NCBI RefSeq assembly: GCF_030867145.1
Contig: NC_134416.1
Coordinates: 23,069,514 to 23,133,513 of the forward strand
Direction of reading: 5' to 3'
DNA: 64,000 nt
From: Opisthocomus hoazin
Lineage: Eukaryota; Chordata; Aves; Opisthocomiformes; Opisthocomidae
The position numbers and the translations under genes were made by a program. This document shows, one piece after another, positions 47,601 to 59,393 of this stretch. The notes beneath the pieces were generated by a model. The model saw only the letters and a program-made list of their open reading frames with translations. It was not told the DNA's origin and did not search any database. Each line of letters starts with the position of its first letter. Position 1 is the first letter of the stretch.

Positions 47601-50600
47601 GAAAAGTGACTTAAGCAAGCAAGTAGCTAAAACCAACATTTCCATTGAGTACAGCTGTTTCATGGGAGGAAGTGCAGCTATTTTTTCACAGATGAAGAAG
47701 TGTAACAACAATACAAACATATATCCAAAGGCAATCCCAGTTTTCCTGTCTTAAGATTAGTCAGTTTTCTTTGCTGAAACACTTATTTTTTTGACCCAGA
47801 AATGACACACATATTTCATAGAAATTTAGGAGATCAATGTTGATTTCCATTACAACCAATTTTCAGTGCCAGTTAATTCAGAACTACTACTTTCCTGTAG
47901 TAAAATTTATGCTTACTGGATTTGATTGTGTTGCTGCAACAACATAATAGCCCATTTCCTGTATACACATCTTTTTGCAAGAAGGGTCAAAAGACTATCA
48001 GAATTTATTTAAACAACAGATTGTTACTCTTAGTGACTTCCAGGCACCGTCAACTGAATTAAACCTTTCTCTCCCAATGAAATACTCCAATTTGTAAAAA
48101 ATGATGCCTTTTAGTAATGGTAATGGGGGTTGGAGTTAATTTATTATCTTCCCTCCTTTGCTGCACAGGTTAAGCATATAAGGAGAATTTGCACATCGCA
48201 ACAGGACAGGATCTTCATATTTGGGTTCCTCCTGCTTCTCACCCATGGGGTTGTGACGACTCAGCATAATGAATGCCATTTCAGCGTGGCACAAGTTACT
48301 GGACAGATCTCTAATTTTTGACATGAACAAAGTACATATATCTATATGTAGACACATTTTTTAATAAAAAAATATAATTAATTCAAATCCAATACTGTTG
48401 AAATTTTTGACAGTAGAGTGGTACAAGGAACAGAACTTATAAATTATGTGTGCCCCTTCTTTGAAAAATGCTTTGGAGGTTTCTTTGTGCATTGGCAAAT
48501 ACAGTAGGAATATGAGGTATTGTGTGGATCCTCCTGCACAGCACCTGATAAAAGAATAAAGAGCTGTGACATATTCTTAAAACAATAGAGGAATTAAAGA
48601 GAAACAATGGGCCAGCTGCTTCATTAATACAATCAAAAGAGAGCCCAGCACAGAGGAGTCCAGATAATTAAGCACTACTCTTTTAGACCTTTTTTCTATA
48701 ATAAAATTGCTAAAAATTTATTAACTACTTCATAGTTGTTCGATAGATCTATGTACTTGTTTATTTAGTTTGATTAATGCCTTTTCAGTATTCTACAACA
48801 TGCCAACTCATGGTTCATACAAGTTTTTGAGTAAAATAATGTAAGAATAAGTGATATGGATCTGTGGTATTTACAGCAATAAATCAAAAGCATTTTGTGA
48901 ACAGTCTTTCTGGTTACTACATAATCTTTGCATTTTTCACATGCGTACACGAAATATATACTTTGCACAGCATTTTTGCCATTCATGTATTTCAGTGCCA
49001 GGGTTCCAACCATGTCTCTGGCGAAGTGTCTCAAAAATCACCCCTGCAAATTCAGGCTTCTCAAACTCTCACAAAAAGTAGTTGTAGTGCTACATTAAGA
49101 TTAATGAGAAGATTTCCTAGCATCTTCTATCATTTTTTCTTGTTTACTGATCAAAGCAGATTTCCAAAAGATACCTGACCTTTATCTAAACCACTGCATA
49201 TTATAAGCCTGCACTGCACTGACTGCAGAAAACGTAAAATCTGTTACACTCTACAAAATTAGACCAACATAGCGGACAAATCAGTTCAGTTGCCACTTTC
49301 ACTATTACCTTGTTTCTCAGCATAAAATATGGAGCCTGCTTCATTTTTAATTCACTAAACAAACTGCAAAATAAAGGAATTGCAACAATTATATTTTTCA
49401 GAACAACAGAAGAATATTCAGCTTAAAGGCACCAGCCAAATTGAAGAAGGTGGCTTTAAAGTCCCTGCATTTTGAGATATAAAATGTCTGACCAGAAACA
49501 GGGAAGAAAAATACTCCTTCAGAATATAGCTCTTACTGCTGCACCTGAGTCAACCTGAGCTTTGGGCCTGACTTCAGCTTAGTCATATGCTGACAGTCGA
49601 AACTGGTTTTAACTGAATAGATGATTTTATAGTTAAAACTGTCAGGAATTATATAGGTCGTAAAGAGAAAAATATTGAAGGAACTTGCCAGTCCTAGGGC
49701 AGTCAGATCCCAAACCTGGCACCTCTGTGTCAGTGTAAGGGGCAGGCCCTTCCCTTGCTGCAGGACGACTATTGCCAACATCACGATCCGTGTTGCAGTA
49801 GCTCTTGAATTAATACTGCAAACAGCTTGCTCAGCTGAACCCCAAATGAAGCACACTGTTTCTGAAGAGCAAGGAGCATAACAAACACTTAGATCTGACC
49901 TCTTTTTTGTCCAGTGTTGCCTGTGTGCTTTTTGTTAGTTTGAGAGTTTCTATTTTGATTGCTCCAATTAAATGTCTGGGTGTAACACTCAACAGAGTTC
50001 TGTTAGGTGAGGAGGAAATATAGATTAGCGCTCAGAAAATATTCACAGGAAAATAATGTGGTAATTTTATTTGCCATTTTCCCCCCTGATAGAGCTGTCA
50101 CAGCTTATTTACCACAGGGGGAGACAGTTAAACCCATATCCTTAGAAGTTCTATGCATTTAAGAGGCTTATATATCTCTTCTGGGACCCTCGTTCAAATC
50201 CTGGGCTAATCAGAGTGAATACATATCTTTCTATTAGATGGCTCTAAAAAGTCTTAGGTGATATCAGTTCCTGGTGGACGAGAGTCCATAGCGTAAAACT
50301 ATTAAATGTTTGGCACAAATGGCAATACTTATGGAATGAAGCTGAAAACTGTAATATCCTCCCACATCACAAGAAGTTAAGTCTGCTGCTCAGAGGTTGA
50401 AATTAAAGCCTGCCACAAATGTTAAACCTGTCATATTTCCTTAATTCAGCATAAACTCAAACAAGGAAGTCAAAGGAGTTCTTTCACAAGTTTACTGATT
50501 TCTTCCTTTTTTTTTCCCTTTCTTTCCAAATTCCTCTGTTTTGAATTGAGTGTTATACCTTTTTTACATTTGAATCGGGTCTCACTTGAGTATTATTTCA

Positions 50601-53600
50601 GAATTTACTAATCCTTCAGAAAGGAAATGATAAACAGCTTGGAAAAAAACAATAAACCCTTGCTGACATTGCCCACGTTGCACTCCCATCACCACTGCGA
50701 AGGAGGCAGGACTGATTGTCACAGCAAACCCAACTCCCCTTCCACTTTTTACAGGATCAGTGAATGGACACTCTCCAAAGAGCTTCCCATGAGATATTCC
50801 CAGATGACCCCCGCTGCTTCCCCCAGCTTTTGTGGATGCACCAGGTTTCAGAGAGAGAAAACGGACTACTGAAACCAACTACTCTGAAGCAGGGCTTTGG
50901 ATACACACACTCCTACAATCCCCGCTTCTCTAACAGCACAGCTGTAAGGTGACCTTTCTGTAGCCTTACAAACACAATCATGCCTGTGGATTGTCTTTTC
51001 AGAGTTATTTTGTGAGACTGGAGCGTATGAAAAAAGGAGGTGATTAAATGAGACAATAGATACGCTTTAATGGCACCTCTTTCTTACAGAGAAAGCAGAG
51101 AACACTACATCTTATCAATGGATTTTCTGCTGTCTTGCACCTGCTACTGTAGGGCTCATTTCTTGCCCCTGGGCAAATGTAGAGTGAATGGCAAAGGTAC
51201 CTGAGCGGGAGGACGGATTATATAGAGGAGCTGGATTGATAGGTTGTATTTGTAAAGGAAATAAACACATTAAACAGAAGGACAAATGGGGAAGCTACAG
51301 AATGGCAAAACCAAAATAAGAAATAAGTATCAGCTATTAGACCTGGTTGCTTATTCAATACAGGGGCCACACTCCAGAAGAAGCTCAAGGCTGTGGGTGA
51401 AACAAAAGCCACCTTTTGTAACGAACAGAAGCCTGAGCATTTAGCTGCGTGTACTGTAACCCTCAGAAAACAGTTGCTATTGTTGCTAGTTATCTCGCAC
51501 CTTTCCTCACGTTAACGTTCAGCTCATGGGTTGAAGTTCAGGAGCTAGTTTACCTCAGCTGTAACAACCACGGAAGCAAAGTAGCACTTCTTGATTCTGA
51601 AAAAAATCTTGCTCCCACTTCAGCCATTAGAACATTTTACGCTGGCTGCTGTGGAAACAAGACTCTGTGACAAATCAGTGGCCCTCTTACTAAACAAACA
51701 ACTAAGTAAAAGGCACTGAAAGCAGATTTGCGTGTTTAATACGGTCTAAAAGGTAAACGCCATAGAAGCTACAATAACTACCTAATTCAGCCTTTTCTGT
51801 TTAAAAAGTACCTCATTTAAAAAAAACAGCCACCACACACACACACGAGAACCCACACCAAAACTGCAGATTTCCTCCAGATACGTGTTAAAAATCACGT
51901 ATTATGGTTCTGCCTTTTGTAGTGAAGCTAGAAGTAAAAATGACAGAAAACACGTCATGATCAAAAGCATTTCCACCTTCCAAACCATATACAATGTACA
52001 AAATAAACAAGTGGTGTAAACCACTGCCAGTCCACCGTTTAGTTCATCTAATAGAAGAGACTGTTAACAGCAGAAAGCAAATCCTGTAACGGTAACAGCA
52101 AGACCGAGCTACTTGTGGTCACAATTGAAATAAAAAAAAACATTATGAATGAGCGAATAGTTAAGACTGTCGCTGTACATACTAACATGGATTAGCAATT
52201 AAAGAGGATTCTGTACTTGATGATTTCTTCCAAAACAGGCTTAATAAGAAATACCAGTTTACCAGGCATCATACAGGTGCATGGGAGCTGCCATTCTGCC
52301 TGCCTGGTCAGCATGATTTCTAAATGGCCAGGAAAGAAGTGACTGTATTCCCAAAGGCAAGCTGTCAAAATTCAGGCTGCAGCTGATAAACTGATTACAA
52401 AGCTGCTTAAGACTTTGCTTGTAAACAAAAGCATTTATCAACTAATAATTTGCAATAAACCGATGTAACTCCCAGCTGAGCCCCAAACTGTAATTGTCTT
52501 TACCATCTGCCTATTAAAATACCATTCTTCATCACCAAGCAGGAGCAGAAGGGAGAGAATCTCCAAAAACTACACAACTTGCATGCTTATAAATAATCTG
52601 TGAGCATTTCACACGTTCATTATGACTGCCAGGTTTTTTATACTTCATTTTCTCTTTTTGAGAGGCAAAGAGGTGCTGTAAAGTGACAGAAAAGAAATTA
52701 ATAAATACCGCCTGGTGCAAGAAAAAAATTATGTAAGTTCATCATACTCTGCAGTTTCTTAATTTTTTTCTCTTTTTGCTACTCCATAGGAATATCATGA
52801 TGGAAGGCCCCTCAAGCACAACTTTGCAGATTAAACTCTCAATTTCTTTTCAACTTGTCAGTTTTCATTACCTTTCTTTCTTATGCATTCACTTCTTACA
52901 GCTGCTTCAATGGGGAGCCAGTTAAAGCATGATGGCTCCCCAGGGGGGAGTCTGCCGGGGTCTGAGGGATTCTGCAGACTCCGTGGACCTCTACGGTGTT
53001 ACCCTTAAGAACATTCTGTCTATCTCGTTGAGAGACTTTCTGAAAATTAAGTGAAATGTGCGTGCTTTTATTTTCTAGCTATTGACAGCCTTAGTCCTGA
53101 GAAAGGTTGTAGACTTCAGAAAAAGTTCAGAATCAACCAATTCAGATGCTCTAAAGCTGATACACCCCGAAGGAAGAACCGCTTTGTTAAACACCTAAAA
53201 TATTCAAGTATGAGTGGGAGAAAACAGGAGAACTGATACCGTGCAGAGAACGGCAGCCCCTCAAGATGTGTCTGCATTAAAAATTGAATTTAACATAGAA
53301 TCGCACTACGATTTAGTGCAATACACTTGACGAAGTCTTTCTGCAATCTGCACTCCCAGCCACCCGCTGTTCTAACAAAAGGCTGTGACCAGAGATCTAC
53401 AATTAATATACCTCTTCAGGAATTTCTGTACAAAATGCACAGATGTTTGAAATGCAACTTGTTTTCCCTTTGACTTTCCAGATTCAGAGTAAAATGATCT
53501 ATTTAGCTGAAGTGAGGCTTTTCATGTGTACAGAAAATATTTTAGGTCATCCCTGGGAGGGCAATGGGGATCTAAAAGAGTAAGAGGAAGGCTCTTCCTC

Positions 53601-54529
53601 TTAATTGATCGTTGACCTGTTAATTGTATTGAAATGCAAGAAACTAAAGGATGATCCTGCCACCCATGCTCACAGAAGCAGTCTCATTTCCTTTGGCGAT
53701 CATCTTTCTCTACCTCACAGCACCTTTGTCTGACCCCTTGTTACTACTAGTGCTGCCTGCAGAACACCCCCCCACTCCCAAGAACTGAAAAAAGGAATCA
53801 AGCCTCAAGACAATTTGGGAGCCTATGGACTTGTTTAAGGTACATTCCACTCAAGACAGTTGTGCTTATCCACTAAGAGAATTTTACATGTGTGTAATTA
53901 CATATACTTATGAATACGCTTGCAGAACTGGGTGTCCATACCCTGGTCTGTATCCACAGTACTGGGACGGGACACAGACAGGGCCGAAATAGAGGGAAAA
54001 GGGAGCAACAGTCTGCACGGATACAGAAGACGCACATATGAAAATTAAATTTTTTTTTTAGTGTTGTAAAGAAAAATTTTTGTTAAACGCTAAGACATGG
54101 TGATGAAAAGCACTTTTCAAACCTCTGTAGTTAAAACTCATCATATGAATTATTTAGTAAGCAAAACCTTTAAATAATTTGGCAGGGTGAGACCCTTAGG
54201 ATGACAATGCTGAGTTGCATTCTAAAGTTAGAAGAATCACAGTTCTAAAGACTTGTGTAAGAATTACTTCTTTTATTATGGTCACAAAAAAATAAAAATC
54301 AGAAAAGACTGGAAGACTCCAAGCAGGAAATTGTAATTTCTAGCGCTTGCCACACAAAAGGCGGTGTTAAAGGAATTTGCCGTTGAAGTATTAGTTGTGA
54401 GATTCAGAACCTAATTTTGTATTTCTCGGGTTCCTTAAAAAAATCACGATTTGTTATTTATGCAAATAAACTATATCCGAACATACGACCGATACAGTAG
54501 GGGAGTCTGATGAGGAAACAGGGCACCTT

Positions 54530-55420
54530 CAGACGGCCGCGTTACGCCGTCCATCACACCCCTTCGCACGCGCACGGAATTCCAGCGAGCAGCCCAAGCC
54601 GCCACGCAACCCCCAAGGCCCACACACCCCTAACGAACGGGTGCGTCCGTGTCGTCGGCGTGCTCCTGTCGCGCCCGGCGACTCCCGCGCTCCCCCTCAG
54701 CGCTGGGGGAGCGGCCTCCCCGCTCCCCTCAGGGCCCGCCGCCCTTCCAGAGCCTTCCCCGCGTGCCGCCCCGCCGCCAGCAGGTGGCGCTGCCGCCCCG
54801 CCGTGTCGCGCCGCGCGGGGCGGCGGGAAGTTCGCGCCTGCTGCTTTGCTGACAGTCGCCGCGCGCTTCTCCTGTCACGACATAGCGAGGCGATTCGGCT
54901 GTCGCGGCGGGGACAGAGAGCGGGGCAGATGTCGCGAGCCGTGGGCCCCCTGGCGGACAGAAAACCGCCGGACCGACGTGCAAACCAGCCAAGCAACTCG
55001 TTTTAAAATGTTGCCGGCTGATTCCCGGAGGTACCTGGGGGACATTCCCCTTCTCCGCCCGTCTGTCGTACCTCTGTGCTCCTAAAATGGCGCGAACGCT
55101 CAGCGGGGCTCTCCTCCGCCTGCAGCCCTGCGGACTGGCGAGCCCCGCACCCCCGAGGCCCGCCTGGTCCGCTCCCCTTACACAAAAGCTTCCAGAGAAA
55201 CGAAGCCCAGAAGCATGAACCCATTTCCGTCCACGACCGCTGCCGGGCAGACGATGGTGGATGCCGACGTCCTCAGGAAAGTGAATTTTTGAGCACACCC
55301 AGGTCACGACACGCAGATATCGACCTCTGCATTGGCGTGGCGGCGATGGGAGCGTACCCCCCCGCCCCGGCCTGCCTCCCCAGACCCACTGCTGAAGCGC
55401 TCCCTCAGCCAGACGGCAAA
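54530..55420. promoter_or_regulatory. CpG island in ZFPM2 intron 5
   Basis: About 0.9 kb of strongly GC-rich, CpG-dense sequence in otherwise AT-rich DNA. It holds a near-consensus NRF1 site (tcgcacgcgca, 54564-54574), a CTCF-like core, an E2F-like ttcgcgcc around 54831, a YY1-like aaaatggcgcg at 55084-55094 and inverted CCAAT boxes near 55334 and 55463. This is typical of a housekeeping-type or bidirectional promoter. Long open frames on both strands here (191 codons plus, 233 codons minus) have arginine/proline/alanine-rich compositions, as expected of GC-rich DNA, and no recognised domain. It could be an internal promoter of ZFPM2, the start of an antisense lncRNA (human ZFPM2 has an antisense lncRNA gene, ZFPM2-AS1), or an orphan island. 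Confidence 0.75.
54777..54791 (+). promoter_or_regulatory. CTCF core motif
   Basis: CCAGCAGGTGGCGCT fits the degenerate CTCF core C-C-A-S-Y-A-G-R-K-G-G-C-R-S-Y at all 15 positions. It lies within the CpG island, motif forward on the plus strand. CTCF binding is inferred from the motif, and CpG methylation could prevent it. Confidence 0.65.
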
Positions 55421-58400
55421 ATTTCTCCACCCCTGCCTATCACAAAACATTCATCAAAACTGCATTGGCTTACCTATGGCCAAGCGGGCGCTTGGATTTC
55501 TGCTCAAATCATTCTAATGTGAAACTGGATAGGGAAAAGCACAGCAAAGACTGGAAATCATCCAACATCAGCTGCTTCATAGTATTTCTGTTGCTGAGCA
55601 AAAAACAGCATTCCGGGTCACATGACTCCCACTGAAACACGTGGGAATCCAGACGTTAAAAGTTTGTGGAACCTTTGAACACTTAACTCTGTCTCATGGG
55701 AGTAACAACGAAATTCGATGTCAAGGATGCAGTGATCCCAGAAGAACTATCTGGCTTTTTGAAGAGCAGGGATTACGCACCGAGGTGAAATTCTGCTAGC
55801 CCCACAGTGCTGGCATGAACCCCGGTGTCCTGGCTGGCCGCTTCTTAGAACTGCACAAAATCTTGAGAGGAATGGTAGGAGGTTACTCTAAGTAAAGAGG
55901 TCACAGCGATTAAAGAAAAAGTTCCATTAAATGTTTGGGAGGCACCTGGGAATAGAAGATTTTTACGAAGCAGAATGGAAGAACTGGCAGCAATTACCTA
56001 TCAAGCCTTCCGGTCTGCTTGGAAATGTGCCCTGCTGTTAAGGCTGTTCTCCTGATCACCCCCTCCACACACCACACACACACAAACACACTGACGGACA
56101 CATCTCTACACTTCGCTGACCAGTCCTATCGGACAGTAAATGCTATCTACTACCTCTCTTCCTTTTTAACCGGGACAAAGTATAACGAACAACTCAGCAT
56201 CTCTCTGGGGTATGGAAACGGAATGCAATCTGGCACCATGGAAAAACGCACTTCATCATTGCCTAACCTACGTATAACTCAGACCAAAGCACAGTCTCTT
56301 GAATGCTAGCCAGTTTACAAGCAGTGAACCTCACGGTATCCACAGCCTGCTGGAGATGCTTCACTGTCTCGTATCTTTTTGTTCCGCTAAAACTCAGCAC
56401 TCAAATGAACACCCACACTCACATGAACACCCATCCACAACTCAGCATCACTAAAATGCTCCATTACTCTTTCCCTTGACATGTGCCTTCTTGGTTCTGG
56501 GAAGATGATCCTATACTACTCCGTCTCAAAAAATGTGTCCTCATACTTCTTTATTAAGGCATGGGAAAAATCAATGCTCTCAATGCCCTGAAAGTAGAAA
56601 CAGGATTTGGTATCTATCTTCATAATGGAAAATATTGCCCATATGTAGATGAGACAGTTTAGACCGATTTCTGAAGTCCTGGGAGACACTGCTTGATGTA
56701 ACAGTATAAAATGCCTTTCAGTATAACTTCTCATTGTATGTTAAAGTCTTTTTAGCTAGGGGGTTCTCATTTGATATCTTCTTCCTGATTAATTCTCTTC
56801 TCTCTTTTTCTTTCCTCTCTGCTTTCAGCCGTGTACTTCACTCCACATTCTCAGTTTTCATTAAATACAAACTGATAAAATATGAACTGATTATTATTAA
56901 TCTATATGCCAGTCAGGTAACACATACACTGTAGCATATGTATACACATGCAAGTATCTGACTTACTGGCCATTACAAGCATTCTCTCAAGTCTTCAGTG
57001 TGATCTGTCTGTTGGGATGATACTCAACTAAACAGACAGTTGTTGAAGAGTTTGTTGCACAGGTACTGCAGCTGGCCTGGATATGTTACTTCATGGCACT
57101 GCCAGGGACGCGCGAACTACATATGAGATACTGTGCCTTGCATCTGTCAGTTAGCAGCTCAGGGAAGTTCTACACAAGGCATCTCTCTGAATCAGAATTA
57201 AGATTTTATCTCATTGCTCATTTACCTATGCATGGTATTATTAGCTGAATTAACTATGCGGACAGCTGAAGAGTGAATAAGGCTTGAGAAGTGGAAATAG
57301 CAAGCTGTGGTTGTAAACTTTTTTTTCAAAAAAGCTTTATTTGGCTGGTTTTGACAGGTCATTCAAGACTATTCAGCTTCTTGACCTAAAGTCCCCTATG
57401 TATAATTGCATGCCTTTTAAATGTTCGCTCGGATATCTAATCTGTATCTGATAGATACATCCAGTTCTCTGGTAATGGAAGTGTGCCAAGATAATACGAT
57501 ATTTGAGTAGGATTTTAAAGAAAGGAGCCGGCAATACCAGAAGGAAGTTCTAGCATGAACAACATTTTGAGAAAGGCGTAAGTCATTGCAGGAAAAAAAG
57601 ATATAAAATGGACAAACAACCACTTTTTTTGGGGGGGCAAAGCAAACATAACATTTTGAGGGGAAGACAAAACAGAGTAGAAGAGAGAAGTATGAAGGAT
57701 TTCACAGGTAAGAATGAGAGGCTTAAATATACTATGCAATGATAAAAGGATCAAGTGAGGATTTAAGAGGGCATGGCTGGGCATATTTTAAGTGAGCTAA
57801 ACGATGGTCTCAATAGGCTTTTGCAGATGCTAGAAAGGTTTTTGAGGAGAATTTCAGGCAGCAGTCACTGGGCAAAAAGGAAGCAAACTACTCCTGATCT
57901 TGCTCTGACTCTTATGTGCTCTCATTCGCTTATCTGGGAGAATTTCAAATGGGTCTGCTGGTGGGCATACTTGCACCTGCAGAGCAGCTCTCTACCCTTC
58001 TGCTATGGGCAATGGCAAAGAGCCACCCAGAGCACATTTGTAAGAGTTAATTAATATAAGGGATATGAAAGCTATTAACTGAAAAAAATACCAAGTTGCT
58101 TTCAGATTCTTTCATTATTAATTGTTATTAATAATTAAATAGCCTTGGTTTACGTGTTCAAGACACCTCCAGCCAGGTTCCTGCCCCAAGGATTTTGCCA
58201 TGGAAAGGTCAGATTTCAAAAACATTTATTTATAATAACAAGTGCTTAATCTGCAAGTAGCCATCAACTGTTTACACAAGTAACATCATTTTCTGTCAGT
58301 CTTGCGTGACTTTGGCCTCCAAAATGACAGGGGATAACAAAGAAAGAATAGGAGACAAATGACAGAAATGACCTGGATAATGGCAATAAAAATGGATAAA

Positions 58401-59372
58401 CAGCAATGTGTGGGGTAGATTAAACAGTATGCCTGCTGGTGTGTGCAGATCCCATTAAGTCCTTTGTGAGTGCTCGTAGAGTCCTTTGCCACAGCACTTT
58501 TAATTTTTAATGGATTGATCTATGTATCTGAGCGAATGAAGTCCAGGAAGAGGCTAGGGGTAGCGGATAATTCTCGAAGACCAGCTGAAAGGTATGAGTT
58601 TTGATGGGGGATTGGAAGGAGGAGTTGCAAATACTCTCATCCACATAGATTGTCTACTTTTTCCCCAATGTAAAACATTATATTTCTTGCCCCAATTTTT
58701 TATCAGAATCGCTTCCAACTTATTTCAGTCTGTCACAATAATATTTTCATATGAGGAGTGTTGTAACCTAATTCCTTCATTTGAATAATACATTCATTTT
58801 TAATTACTGCAACTTGATCTCAGATTATTCAAATAACTGTTTCATTTTTTATGCTTACCCTGACCCCAGTGTATTTATAGGCTTTTATCCTTACCTGATA
58901 CCAGTGTAATGTAATTATAGATTGTATTTTAATCATCTACTATATCCTAGTGAGTTTGTTTAAATCACTCCAATCCAGAGTCTTTTATTTCTATGCCTTT
59001 TAAAATTCTACAATGGCATTCTCATTGCATAAAAGCAATATTTTTGTAGTTTACTACAATGAATGAACATTTTGCATGCATTGCTGGCCATGTTTCTAAT
59101 TTAAATTTTAAAAAGTCGCTATAGAGAACTCTATGTAAAATGAAATCTTGACTTGTAAACAGGCATGGGACAGCTCATCACTTTAAATTTTTGTTCGTTG
59201 CTCCTATCTGCTCTCTAACATAACTTTACAAGAAAAGCAGAAAAAGAAATAAAATTCTTTTTTATCCTACCAAAAATACAAGTACACCTTTTAGTAAGAA
59301 TTGACAAAATATTTACCTTTTCTGCTCACAGATGCCAAATGTTTGCAAGTTATTTTACCTGTATTGGAAAGA

Positions 59373-59393
59373 ATTCCACGTTGAACGTGGAAT
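59373..59393. repeat. Perfect 21-bp palindrome
   Basis: Arms attccacgtt and aacgtggaat are exact reverse complements around a single central G. The symmetry stops at both outer flanks. Each arm contains a CACGTT/AACGTG half resembling an E-box or bHLH-type site. It could bind a symmetric dimer; no gene is adjacent. Confidence 0.9.

Noticed and set aside
53051..53236. Possible exon after tttattttctag at about 53080
   Set aside because: The acceptor resemblance is weak evidence. The peptide is a short, basic, unrecognised sequence with no donor, and no FOG2 similarity.
54510..55430. Long open frames on both strands of the CpG island (191 and 233 codons)
   Set aside because: Stop-poor GC-rich DNA gives such frames by chance. 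Composition is Arg/Pro/Ala-rich, no domain is seen, and the frames overlap each other on opposite strands.
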